From assembly GCA_030867875.1 (NCBI GenBank), contig JAOWCC010000936.1, positions 18,050,095 to 18,114,094 of the forward strand: a stretch of DNA of 64,000 nt, in the 5' to 3' direction. A program made the translations under genes and the position numbers. The stretch's first letter is position 1. Every line of letters begins with the position of its first letter. The notes beneath the pieces were generated by a model. The model saw only the letters and a list, made by a program, of their open reading frames with translations, was not told where the DNA came from and searched no databases. Positions 54,183 through 63,122 of this stretch are shown in pieces. The DNA comes from Actinernus sp. WN-2022. Lineage: Eukaryota > Cnidaria > Anthozoa > Actiniaria > Actinernidae.

Positions 54183-54308
54183 AGTGCGAGGCTCAGGGAC
54201 ATGTGGCATACCGGTAATGCGCAGTGAAACGTGTGCATGTTGCTAAAATTTATTGTGTTCTTTTGTTACCGCGTTTCACTGCACATTATATGTCCCTGAA
54301 CCTCACAT
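54183..54308. repeat. Inverted repeat of about 45-bp arms upstream of the transposase
   Basis: GAGGCTCAGGGACAT with GCAGTGAAACG on the left faces GTTTCACTGCACATT with ATGTCCCTGAACCTC on the right across a loop of about 30 bases. It ends some 210 bp before the transposase ORF. It may be a MITE or hairpin. I found no partner on the far side of the cluster, so I do not call it the transposon end. Confidence 0.75.
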
Positions 54309-54518
54309 TGAATCTTTTGTGAAAAAATATATCGAAAGTGGGCTATTGCTCTGACTAATTTCGAATCACCTGTATTTTGTTATTCAAAACGCCAAGTCAT
54401 TGTTCTAGAAGTTCTAGTTGCGCGCGCAACACCGTCGGTGACCGCCGTCCTGTTAGTTATTAGTGTAGATCAAATAAACACTAAATAGGGTCGAGTTCAG
54501 CAAACGGGTCAGCAAGAA

Positions 54519-56125
54519 ATGAATTTTCAATTAGGAATAGCGTATTGGGCTATTGCTTTGTCTACATTTACAAGTTGCGCAAAGGAAGGCATCAATGAAG
54601 CTTCACTGCGCTCTATTCGATCAGCGATAGACACGTATGACCAAAGAGAACTGCCGAGTTCCATCACTACTGCACCTTTGGTTTCTCCTCGTCAAGATGA
54701 GGGTCATCCCAGTGTTCCATTTATACTCTGGGATCCAATGCTACAATACCCTGAAGTGTTCAGAGAATATACTTGCCCGATCTGTCAGCTGCAGTGGAGA
54801 TATAATAGAATGCATGGAACGTCTATTTGGAATGACGGCTCTACAAAGAAGCGGCAACCACGAGTTATCTATGATGCCAGTTCGCCTGTTTATCTTATTA
54901 GTAGGATATATCGGTGCGTGTATAATTCGGATCATACAATAACGGCAACACATCCAACTATAATTGATCAACTGAAAGCGAAGAAAACAGTCAAACTCGA
55001 GCTTCATCACAAATACGGATACACTAACGCGCTTGCCTCTTTCGTTAGGTCTTTGGTAACTTCGGGATTGTCGTTATCGAAGATTGAAAGGACTCTTCAA
55101 ACAGTTTACAAAGAAAAAACCGGGATGCTTAACGTGCCTTACCCGAAAGAAGAATTCATCGAGAGCATGTTTTTGGAATGTTTTCTTAAGAATGAACACA
55201 ATATAATGAGAAGTATGTGTAGCACAACAGCGGAATGGATTTCCGCAGATCACACATTCAAGTCCGTAGTAAATGTAGGCTACACGAGACCTAGCGATGG
55301 AAAATGGATTAAGCTGTACAATGCTCTGTTTTGTATACTAAATGAAAAGGGGCAGATTCTGAAGTGGCAATTCACCAAAAGCACTAAGTCCGACGAAGTA
55401 GGTATGGCGTTCAAGGAGCTCTCTTTCCGGCTGATGACACAGCAACGGAAAATAAAGCGTGTCTCTGTTGACAATTGCTGCCAAGTACGAAAGAAATTGA
55501 GGGAGTATTTTGAGGATAACGAGCTTGTTGTCAAACTTGATCTTTTTCATGCTGTGAAGAGGTTTTTAGATACGATTCCAAAAAGAGGGAATCCTTTGCG
55601 CAAAACAGTTGCTCGAGACTATCGTAATGTATTTAGATCTGTGGGTGACTATGGTAAGGAAAGAATGCTTGAAACTCCTTCGCCGGAAATAATAACGAGG
55701 AACCTCCATCGTTTTGTCAAAAAATGGAAAACAATAAAGTATAAAGGACTAATACCGATACTAAACAAATCAGCACTGAAAGCCATAGCAAATGTGAAAC
55801 AACATGTAACACACGGCTGCTTGTCGTTCATACCAAAAGGATGTGGAACCAATCGAAACGAAAGATTACACAGAGAACTGAAGAAAGTAGCAGGAAAAAG
55901 TAAAATAGGAGTCAAACTTGCGTATGCCCTTTTCAGCGTAGTTATAGATAACATCAATAGAAATAAAGAAAACGGCAACGAAAACGAGAAATTTTGCAAA
56001 CTACAACCTGAACGATTTGATTTTTTGGACAAATGTGAACCAATTAAATTAGATCATTGTTCTGAGTCGCCTGAGCCAGAAATGGATGCCGTTGTCTCCA
56101 AAGTAATGCAAAGAAGTATGGAAAT
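54519..56125 (+). CDS. DDE-type transposase-like protein (DUF6729-like layout)
   Basis: An intact frame of 536 codons. Residues 71-145 form a zinc ribbon-like part: LWDP, then CPIC (C86, C89), then C133 and His at 139/145. The catalytic-like core follows. ISADHTFKSVVNVGYTRPSD holds D244. WIKLYNALFCILNEKGQILK comes next, then VSVDNCC with D318. VKLDLFHAVKRFL holds D341 and H344, and GCGTNRNERLHRELKK holds E448. The order D...D...E and the TNRNERxHR end are those of RNase-H-fold transposases. I recall similar uncharacterised proteins with such a zinc region in several animals and fungi, but the superfamily name is open. The ATG at 54519 is the first in frame. The frame stops at 56129, but a donor (AAAT/GTAATG) at 56126 could splice to the OTU part. 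Probable function: mobilising its own element. Confidence 0.72.
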
Positions 56126-56203
56126 GTAATGTTTTATGGAGTTGCTCACCTAGAAGGGAGTAGGAAACTTAGAGGATCTTCATAATGTACACTTTATGAA
56201 CAG
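56126..56203 (+). other. Putative 78-nt intron joining the transposase and OTU frames
   Basis: GTAATG at 56126 and TTTATGAACAG ending at 56203 form a GT-AG pair. Removing it joins ATG GAA AT to A TTT TGT CCT and keeps the OTU frame open. If retained, the stop TAA at 56127-56129 ends the transposase. 78 is a multiple of three, so both ORFs are in one phase either way. Splicing is inferred, not shown. Confidence 0.5.
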
Positions 56204-56789
56204 ATTTTGTCCTTCTGACACTGAATTGAATACAGACAGCGATGACATACTCCACGAACGGGCACATGCATTCGGTATGGAGATAGAAGCCGTAGAAGGA
56301 GACGGGAATTGCTTTTTTCGGGCACTTGGACTTCAGTTAAAAAGAATGTCGAGGAAAAGTGATTCTTCGGACACCTTTACACGTAATTTACAAACACTTG
56401 GAATTAACACAAGTACAAGCGTGAATGAACTTATAAAGATTTTGAGAAATCTTATAGTTGAAGAGTGGATATCGCACCCGGAACGCTATGAAATGGCATG
56501 TGAAAACAATAACGATGACAGTTTTGCTTTAGAGGCAACAGCTTTCCAGCAGTCTGGACATTATTCCAGTGGCCTCGGCGATGCAATGCCACTTGGAGCA
56601 GCAAATGCCTTAAGCATACCTATTGTCATTGTAACAGCGTTGGAACACTGGCCAGTTGTTACTATAACACCACAGACGGTAATGCAGTCGGTTCCTGTTT
56701 ATATTACACTTAACAACGAACATTATGATGCTTTGATTGAATCAGGGAAACGAAAACCGATAAATGAAGTAAAGCAAGCAATTAATTAA
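56204..56789 (+). CDS. OTU-family cysteine protease domain
   Basis: The frame (also readable from an ATG at 56196, 197 codons) encodes an ovarian-tumour-type deubiquitinase fold. EAVEGDGNCFFRALGLQLKR has the catalytic motif D-G-N-C (D36, C39 from that ATG). ELIKILRNLIVEEWISHPER follows, then GLGDAMPLGAANALSIPIVI, a strand-rich segment typical of OTU. VYITLNNEHYDALIESGK holds the catalytic His (H176) in the usual N-x-H-Y-D/N context. All catalytic residues are intact. OTU proteases cleave ubiquitin or ubiquitin-like chains. In a transposon product they might process the polyprotein or act on host ubiquitin, which is inference. It ends at a TAA before an A10 run. Confidence 0.85.
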
Positions 56790-56810
56790 AAAAAAAACAT
56801 AGACACGAAA

Positions 56811-57143
56811 ATGTCACTTCATTGCCGCTGTGGGGTTAACTACAAAGGTGGTGACGATCAACGCAAATTCTGTTCTAAAAACAACGTTCAGAGGAATTTG
56901 AATGCTGGAAGTCGGAAACGGAAATATGGTAGCCGCTGTATCTGTTTTAAAAACAATATACCGTGTAGCGAGAATTGTAGATGCAAAAATTGTGGCAATA
57001 ACAAACCACTAGCGAAGAGCGAAGAACCAAGGCGAAAAAAGCGGAAGTCTAATAAGAAACTTTTCAACAACAGACATGACATCACGACAATTTGTGCGCG
57101 AGAAGAGAGAGAATTTAAAGCTTGGCTCGCTGTCGCAACTTGA
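56811..57143 (+). CDS. CXC (TSO1/tesmin-like) zinc-binding ORF
   Basis: This 110-codon frame is in the same phase as the OTU ORF, separated by one TAA and an A-rich stretch. It begins MSLHCRCGVNYKGGDDQRKF with further cysteines. At residues 39-63 it reads YGSRCICFKNNIPCSENCRC and KNCGN, with Cys at 43, 45, 52, 56, 58 and 61. The C-x-C-x6-C-x3-C-x-C-x2-C spacing is half of a CXC domain, a zinc-binding, DNA-contacting module. A basic stretch EEPRRKKRKSNKK follows. The ORF runs into a different frame that continues the protein (57076-57339). It may be the DNA-binding part of the same polypeptide. Confidence 0.72.
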   Translation: MSLHCRCGVNYKGGDDQRKFCSKNNVQRNLNAGSRKRKYGSRCICFKNNIPCSENCRCKNCGNNKPLAKSEEPRRKKRKSNKKLFNNRHDITTICAREEREFKAWLAVAT

Positions 57144-57339
57144 ATGGGTCATATTGGAATGTACAATCGCCTTTCTTAGTTTGTCTGACATTTGTCTTTC
57201 CAAAATAACTCAAGTCTACAACCGAACCGCGAGGATGCTGTGCGGCAAGTACCAATTCAACCTTCCACAAAGAACAGATGAGGAGCTCAAAAAGTTCCTT
57301 AGACAAAGAGAAAGAAGAAAAACAAAGTTTATGAATTAA
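57076..57339 (+). CDS. Helical C-terminal segment, frameshifted continuation of the CXC ORF
   Basis: An overlapping frame reads MTSRQFVREKRENLKLGSLS, then QLEWVILECTIAFLSLSDIC, and ends with LPQRTDEELKKFLRQRERRK. It is helical and basic at its end. The change of frame relative to 56811-57143 occurs near 57080-57120. Either the ancestral protein continued here and one base was gained or lost, or an intron or programmed shift is used. There is no recognised catalytic domain. It is the last coding piece of the block. Confidence 0.45.
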   Translation: MTSRQFVREKRENLKLGSLSQLEWVILECTIAFLSLSDICLSKITQVYNRTARMLCGKYQFNLPQRTDEELKKFLRQRERRKTKFMN

Positions 57340-57342
57340 AAA

Positions 57343-57886
57343 AAAAATTAAACTAAAAGTCGTTGGTGAAACAATGTGACAGGCTAACAATGGTCATAAA
57401 GAAATAACAATGTAAGCCTCTTCGTGAACGACCAAATTGGGTCTCCGAAGCATCTTGCCTATTAAATTTGGTTCTGTTCATTGAAATACATTCTACATGC
57501 ATTTTACGAAACTATAATTACTAAATCTTAAAGAGCACATGAATAATATTTTCAAGATTTATTTGCAAACTGGCTACGTGAAATTAAAAATATAACACAC
57601 GGAAATATTGTAACATTTAATACTAACAAAAATTTGGTTTGCCATATTTATCATAATCAGTTAAACCAAATCGCATGTAAATAAGCGGTTTAAGCTTGAT
57701 TTTACGGAAATTATTTATTAAATCACTTTTGTATCATTTAATAAGATTATCACATGCTATCAATCCTTCTTTGCTTTCTGTCGAAAATCATAATGTTTCT
57801 GGCTAGGTTTGATAGTTTCGGATGGTCTCATAAGTTGTGGTCAGTTTTGCATTTACTAAATCAGATTCGAAATTAATGCAATTGTA
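57343..57886. other. Unassigned sequence after the transposase block
   Basis: AT-rich; AATAAA-like words occur (for example AATAAC near 57404) but I do not call a polyadenylation site. No inverted end of the transposon was recognised. Confidence 0.4.
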
Positions 57887-57919
57887 ATGTCTCTATCAAT
57901 TCCAAGCCCGCCCATCCTT

Positions 57920-57938
57920 CCCCCCCCCCCCCCCCCCC
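57920..57938 (+). repeat. 19-nt poly(C) tract
   Basis: Left arm homopolymer of the MITE at 57887-58470. Confidence 0.95.
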
Positions 57939-58423
57939 TCCTCCCCCTCCCCGGGCATTTGTGGGGATTTTGTCATTTTGGAATCAGAACGTTGCAAATG
58001 CCCCACCGTGGGGCCAGCTAAGTTATGCAAATCCCCCACCCCGGGACAAGTATACCGAACGCGCCAAATTTCTTCGCCGTTTCAAAGCCACATTTCACCG
58101 CTTTTCTTTATTAAAGTAATGCAGTACTCACCTTCAAACACTTTCGTAAGTGCCCCCAAATCCCACATTCACTAGCCAGTTCCCAACAAACCGCACACTT
58201 CACCCCGAAACTGGGAAATTCCTAACGTCATGTTCACGGATAACTTTTCCGCCGCCATGTTGATCGATGAAGCAAGCACGTGTTGATCAGTTGAGCAAAA
58301 CAAAATCAAACACAGGGAGGGGTGGGATAATTTTTGACAAATTCCCCGGGCCCGGGCTGACGCAAAACAAATGCCCCGCCCCAGGGACAGATAGGTTGTC
58401 AAATGCCCCATCTTGCCGGGGTT

Positions 58424-58438
58424 GGGGGGGGGGGGGGG
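58424..58438 (+). repeat. 15-nt poly(G) tract
   Basis: Right arm homopolymer of the same MITE, the mirror of the poly(C) tract. Confidence 0.95.
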
Positions 58439-58734
58439 TGGGCGGGCGGGCTTGGAATTGATAGAGACATAAATCAGCACTGTAGTTTAGCATCTGGCTA
58501 GAGATTATATGCCTGAAATTGTGCCAGCTATTTAATAAAAAAATGAACAATTTAGTTGCACATTTATGGTAGTTTCATCAGACATTTTGCGCCATTCAGC
58601 ACAAATTAGATTTTATTTCACACATACATATTGTGTACACTCTAGGTAGGCTGGTTTCAATATATATATGACGCGCGTGTTCTAACATGTTCTAAATATT
58701 ACAAAATACCCTGAATATTATATAAACCCTTTGC

Positions 58735-58862
58735 ACGTGACGTCATAGCCGCCATGTTGGTGTACAGTTAACAATAGATTCCTCGTTAGTTTCTTTTGTT
58801 CTGTACACCAACATGGCCGCCATGCCCTTTGTCATTTGAATCTCTGGGGATTGAGTGCAAAC
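58735..58862 (-). repeat. Foldback repeat family C, fullest copy
   Basis: GCCGCCATGTTGGTGTACAG (58748) and CTGTACACCAACATGGCCGC (58800) form a hairpin. The flanks carry ACAATAGATTCCTCGTTAG and TTGAATCTCTGGGGATTGAG. The blocks are shared with 19296-19392 and 50640-50690. Confidence 0.82.
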
Positions 58863-58889
58863 CATCTATAAGCTAAGGCTTATTAAATT

Positions 58890-59125
58890 TACTCTGACAT
58901 ATATGTATCTAGCAACTTAGAACTACTTACGGTATACACAAAACATATTAATAAAAAGTTAGAGTAATCATACATAATGTGTACTCGTGTCCCGCCTTTG
59001 AAACTTCTGAGCGATTCAGCCAATTTGGCCTCATAAGAGAGTTGGTTCCAATGCATAGCGCCGCTATATTTAAAGGACTTCTTTAAAAAATCCCTTTTAT
59101 GCATTTGAAATGTTAAATCTGATAC
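58890..59125 (-). pseudogene. LINE RT C-terminal fragment
   Basis: The minus strand reads DLTFQMHKRDFLKKSFKYSG, then AMHWNQLSYEAKLAESLRSF. The pattern F-K/R-Y-S-G-A-x-x-W-N-x-L-P/S-x-x-x-K/R-x-A-x-S-L-x-x-F is the C-terminal end of many CR1/jockey-type RT proteins. Only the last 60 or so codons and some 3' UTR remain. It ends at about 59125, next to a short copy of the giant minisatellite motif. Confidence 0.75.
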
Positions 59126-59149
59126 GCTTACTACACTGCTACGCTTACT
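59122..59149 (-). repeat. Orphan copy of the 26-32 kb minisatellite motif
   Basis: ATACGCTTACTACACTGCTA followed by CGCTTACTT is the reverse complement of text found in the array (for example AGTAAGCGTAGCAGTGTAGT near 32516). About three units. Confidence 0.8.
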
Positions 59150-60125
59150 TGTTTTCTTTGTAGAATTTTCACACGCTCGGAATTAGAGTAGATTTTCATC
59201 GATATGGCAGAGCAATTTCGTACTAGAACAAAAATATGATGAAGACGATATTGTGAGAGAAGTTCAGAAGACTGAGAGGACGAAGAAAAGCATGTGGAAG
59301 GTGAGAATATCAGACGAACAACAAAAGGCGACTACCGAGCTAGTGGAGTAGTGCTATACTGGTGTTGTGCTATGATGTAAAGATTCGCTGTGTTTTTTGT
59401 ATGGAACTTGTCAGCCTTAAACAATATTGGCATTGCTTTCGAAACTTATGTATTATTGGAGCTATACAATTTGCGTGTTATCCGGTTCGATCTGTACTGA
59501 CTGCATGGCTTTGTGCAACTGAAACGAAACACAAGAAAAGTTAAAATCTCCCTGTAAAAACAGATCATAACTAGCCAAACATAGCAGAATGTATGCAATG
59601 ACACAAGAACGAGACACTCGGAGCAATTTTATTGCAAAAATTATTCCATTCCCTTATTAAATTGTGTGAAAGCATTGGCGCGATCAAGCCAGGCATGTTT
59701 GTGCAATTGTGGTGGAACTTGGCGCGCGCCCGCTGTTTCACAACACATCAGTTAGGTAAACGAAATTAAAATTATGTGGCTTGCTACACCCTGATTATCT
59801 CTCTGGGTCAAATTAAACAAGTTTCGATTGCTATGCCGATATCAATATTGTAATAATCTACCTTTAGTCTTGTGTTTAAGGCTGAAAAGTTTCATACAAA
59901 AACACACACAGCGAATCTTTATAGCACTAGCTCGGTAGTCGCCTTTTGTTGTTCGTTGATATTCTCGCCTTCCACATGCTTTTCTTCGTCCTCCCAGTCT
60001 TCTGAACTTCTCTCACAATATCGTCTTCATCATATTTTTGTTCTAGTACGAAATTGCTCTGCCATATCGATGAAAATCTACTCTAATTCCGAGCGTGTGA
60101 AAATTCTGCAAAGAAAACAAGTCGC
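59147..60125. repeat. Foldback: exon-like sequence duplicated in inverted orientation
   Basis: Left arm 59147-59440 and right arm 59870-60125 are inverted copies with few differences; about 430 bp separate them. Each arm has an acceptor-like CTTGTTTTCTTTGYAG, an ATGGCAGAGCAATTT and a frame reading EQKYDEDDIVREV followed by a Glu/Lys-rich end (DEQQKATTELV). Both arms share a one-base shift after the ATG. The right arm read in another frame gives EDWEDEEKHVEGENI. The source looks like the first coding exon of an unknown acidic protein. Confidence 0.85.
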
Positions 60126-60613
60126 TACTTGAAGTTAGCCGCAAGACTCCGGTGGGACGAAGTGACATAAAAATCGTCACAGGAATTAATGTAAACAAAA
60201 TGGCGGCGCCCAGGTCTTCGCAGGGCCAACTTTGAGGGTCTCGTTCTCAACTCTGAAAAAGTTTTATCAAATTTTTATACATTTTCTGAACAAAGTACAT
60301 CTGAAAGATGCTTTTGAGCCCAAATGTGTTTTTCACTCGGGTATCCCTTTAATTTAACAAACTTTTTGGTAAATGCTTGGGTAGCATCAAACATAATCAC
60401 GATAAATACGTTTATTCTATAAACTACAGTGTTTTATAAGGATTTCCAGCACTGAGAAATATCGTATCTGAACACACGTAAAAATACGATAATTTTACGG
60501 ATGTGGATATCGCCTTTCAGCCAATCAGCGATTTCCACGTCACGCGCTTATCACCCGCTTCGAACAACCGGGCCCAGGTCCAAGTATTGTTTATAAAATA
60601 AATAAGATAATAC
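60126..60613. other. Unassigned spacer between two foldbacks
   Basis: No gene recognised. A small hairpin-like stretch with AATACGATAATTTTACGG is near 60484. Confidence 0.4.
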
Positions 60614-61339
60614 CTCAAACTTTTCGCCGCCATTTTGAAAGTATGCAAGATTTCCTGGCGCGATTACTCAGTCCCCATACAAACCTTTGTAATTCGGACA
60701 CGCTTCGTCAAAGCGCTATGAAGAAAATTGTAATTACGGCAAGCTGACCAATAATTCTACAAGAACCGACCACAGAATCAAAGGTAAGATGAGAACGAAG
60801 ATCATTTGTGAATGTAAACCCAGTAGGATGACTTCTGCGAGATGATTTTTGATCGGACTCTGCAAGAACTAGGAAAGAAGAGAAATTACGGATCACAAAT
60901 GTATTAAAATAGCGAACTGAATTATAAAATAGGGGTTAAATGTAAACATTACATGTAGGAATAAAACTTTATGTTGTTTAAATTAATTTCGAGAAAAAGA
61001 AAAAGAAATATTTTGCTATCACACCACGTGCTTATGATGACGACGCGTTGTTTTTGAACAGTTTACACCGTATTCGGAGTGCAGAACAGAAGTCCGATCA
61101 AAAAAATCCGGCAAAAGTGCTACTGGGTTCAAATTCACAAATTACATTTGTTCTTAACTTACCTTTGATTCTGTTGTCTGTTCTTGTAGATTTATTAGGT
61201 CAGCTTGCCGTAATTACAATTTTCTTCAGAGCGCTTCGACGAAGCTAAGCGTGTCCGAATTACAAAGGTTTGTATGGGGATTGAGTAACCACGCCAGTAA
61301 ATCTTGCATACCTTTAAAATGGCGGCGAAAACTTCGAGG
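60614..61339. repeat. Large foldback element, about 265-bp arms
   Basis: Left arm 60614-60880 (TTTTCGCCGCCATTTTGAAA, CCCCATACAAACCTTTGTAA, CAGAATCAAAGGTAAG) faces the right arm 61065-61339, its inverted copy with roughly 15% differences and small gaps. About 185 bp lie between. The CAAAG/GTAAG word in the arms resembles a splice donor, so the arm may derive from exon-intron sequence. The outer ends are CTCAAAC and ACTTCGAGG; no target duplication is evident. Confidence 0.85.
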
Positions 61340-61399
61340 CGGTCTATTATGGACATACCCCGACCCCCCGGAACTAGGTGGGAATTTGATTTAAAAAGT

Positions 61400-61418
61400 C
61401 CCCCCCCCCCCCCCCCCC
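61400..61418 (+). repeat. 19-nt poly(C) tract
   Basis: Uninterrupted cytosines about 60 bp beyond the foldback element. Confidence 0.95.
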
Positions 61419-61754
61419 TGGGCACTTTATGCAGTCCAATGGGACCAAATCCCCACTTCTACAACAATATTCTTTCTTTTCCGATGTATTTTCATAGCAC
61501 TAAAACTAAAGGGAATATGCTGAGGCTTGATTGTCATTTACGTAAACGGTTAATGACATGAATATCTAGGTACTTCGTGTAACGTTCACATATAGTATTG
61601 AACCCGTTGTTGACGGTTAGTGCTTTTTAAATATTGGGGTAGGGTTTGTTTTAGTACACAGGACTATTAAAGAAGCATTATATGTTCAATTTATTAAAGA
61701 GAACTGCAAAAAAAACTGCATTTTTAAAAATCTTTATAAGCTTTTTCTCACAAT

Positions 61755-61840
61755 TTTAGCTACTCATCATAACTCAATAGATGGCGAATAGCTTAGCCAA
61801 TCATATTGCAGGATTTGCACTAGAACACTAGTTGGTTCAT
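61755..61840. repeat. Repeat family B, second copy
   Basis: TAGCTACTCATC, CAATAGATGGCGAATAGCTT, ATATTGCAGG and CTAGAACACTAGTTGGTT match 16856-16940 in order, with the stem of the first hairpin degraded. Confidence 0.75.
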
Positions 61841-63002
61841 TGTCTGTGTGGTTATTGTATGGCTAAAATTATCTTTTTAACAGTTTTCGTTTTCAAAAAA
61901 TACTCATGCATCAATCAATGGTGTTCATCTGACGATGTCATTAAAATCTGTCAATCTTCCTATGTCGTATTCAACAATTATATCTGAACGTCATGACTGT
62001 GGATGCAATTGCACAGCCTTAATCTCAGGTTTTCCTGCAACATTACTGCTCCAGCTTTTTCTTGAATTCCAGCATCAGACTTGAGATTACAATGGTTAAA
62101 TATGACCAGCTCATTTTGCCTTAATGGAACCCTATGCCCAGTAAACCCTGTACTCAGTTCAGAAACACCTAATGATTGAGGATATATACACATTTTTAAA
62201 CAATATTAAACAATTTTGTCTGAATACCATGCACATGCCCAAAAGAGAAGACTATTGTCAGCAAAATGAATATACATCAGCATATACAGGGTTTTCAATA
62301 ACGGCCAGCAGCCAGCGAAATTTGTCATCTAATCTGGTTATTTGTGCCGGTTACTTTTAACAATTAAAGTAAGAATCTCTGTTGAAGAGAGTATGAAAAG
62401 TGGAGGTTTTGAAGTTATTTCTCCAGCTAATTCACAGAATGTGCCAGTTATGTGAAAACCTTTTGCAAACCCCGCATAATATTATATACCATATACGACC
62501 ATAATTAGTCTAATGTTAGGTACAACAACAATTTTTACAACAACGAAAGCTATAGTTATATATTTATTTTGTTTTACCACTGGAAGGTGGGTGGATAAAT
62601 AGATGTGTGACAAAATAATACATTTTCTAGTTGAATACTAGTACTGGTATTTGTTTTTTAAAGTACTGAAATGACAATTAACGACGAGTTAGAGGCTGAG
62701 TACCACATCAACTTGATATTCCGAATAGGTCATTATAGCATTTTCAATAGCAAACAATGAGATTTTTATTTGATTTCATAGTTTCGTTTACCATTATTCC
62801 CGGCCTTTAGAACTAATTTTAACAGCTATACCTTTTGCTCTGCACCATGGTGCCCCATGCATATTTTTAATGTCGAAAACCAATGCTGGAAATAACTCGC
62901 AATAGCGCAGTCAGGTGAGAATACACCCCATAAGAAATAGAGAATAATACATGGGCGCGTGGAGATATGTAGTTGAACACGAGTGCTGGTTTCTGTACTA
63001 GT

Positions 63003-63122
63003 TTATTTCTGACGTTGGTTTTCATCTGCTGATTTACTCGATGATGTTTCACTTGATTTTGTTGAAGATCCAACGACTCTTTCTACTCCGTCACTTTCTG
63101 ACTCAGAAGCTGAAGTTCCCGA
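63003..63122 (-). CDS. Possible last exon, Ser/Glu-rich (unknown gene)
   Basis: After an acceptor-like ATACCCTTGCTAG, the minus strand reads SGTSASESESDGVERVVGSS, then TKSSETSSSKSADENQRQK and a stop. The Ser/Glu/Lys composition is typical of disordered protein tails and unlike random AT-rich sequence. Alternatively a donor GA/GTAAAT at about 63034 ends the exon earlier. No domain. It could be an upstream part of the NTPase gene or another gene. Confidence 0.35.
   Translation of the reverse strand, partial: SGTSASESESDGVERVVGSSTKSSETSSSKSADENQRQK

Larger units (their letters stand above)
57887..58470. mobile_element. 584-bp MITE with ATGTCTCTATCAATTCCAAG ends
   Basis: The left end ATGTCTCTATCAATTCCAAG and right end CTTGGAATTGATAGAGACAT are perfect inverted copies, extended by GCCCGCCC/GGGCGGGC. 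Next to each end lies a long homopolymer (C19 at 57920-57938, G15 at 58424-58438), so even the C/G runs mirror each other. The interior repeats AAATGCCCC motifs in both orientations. Target duplication unclear. Frames across it (58172-58550) are not genes. Confidence 0.88.
61340..63002. other. Unassigned stretch
   Basis: It contains a 19-C run (61400-61418) and a repeat-B copy (61755-61840). A minus-strand frame at 61978-62178 reads GFTGHRVPLRQNELVIFNHC after an AG acceptor-like site. It might be an exon or a decayed recombinase end, but I cannot decide. Confidence 0.4.

Noticed and set aside
54741..56032. Minus-strand frames of 70-127 codons
   Set aside because: Shadows of the transposase ORF on the opposite strand.
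58172..58550. Proline- and glycine-rich frames on both strands
   Set aside because: They cross the MITE interior and its G15 run; no start or splice context, and the inverted ends explain the sequence.
61978..62193. Minus-strand frame containing TGHRVPLRQNE, reminiscent of tyrosine recombinase ends
   Set aside because: Only a few residues agree, the catalytic Arg and Tyr context is absent, and the acceptor is weak.
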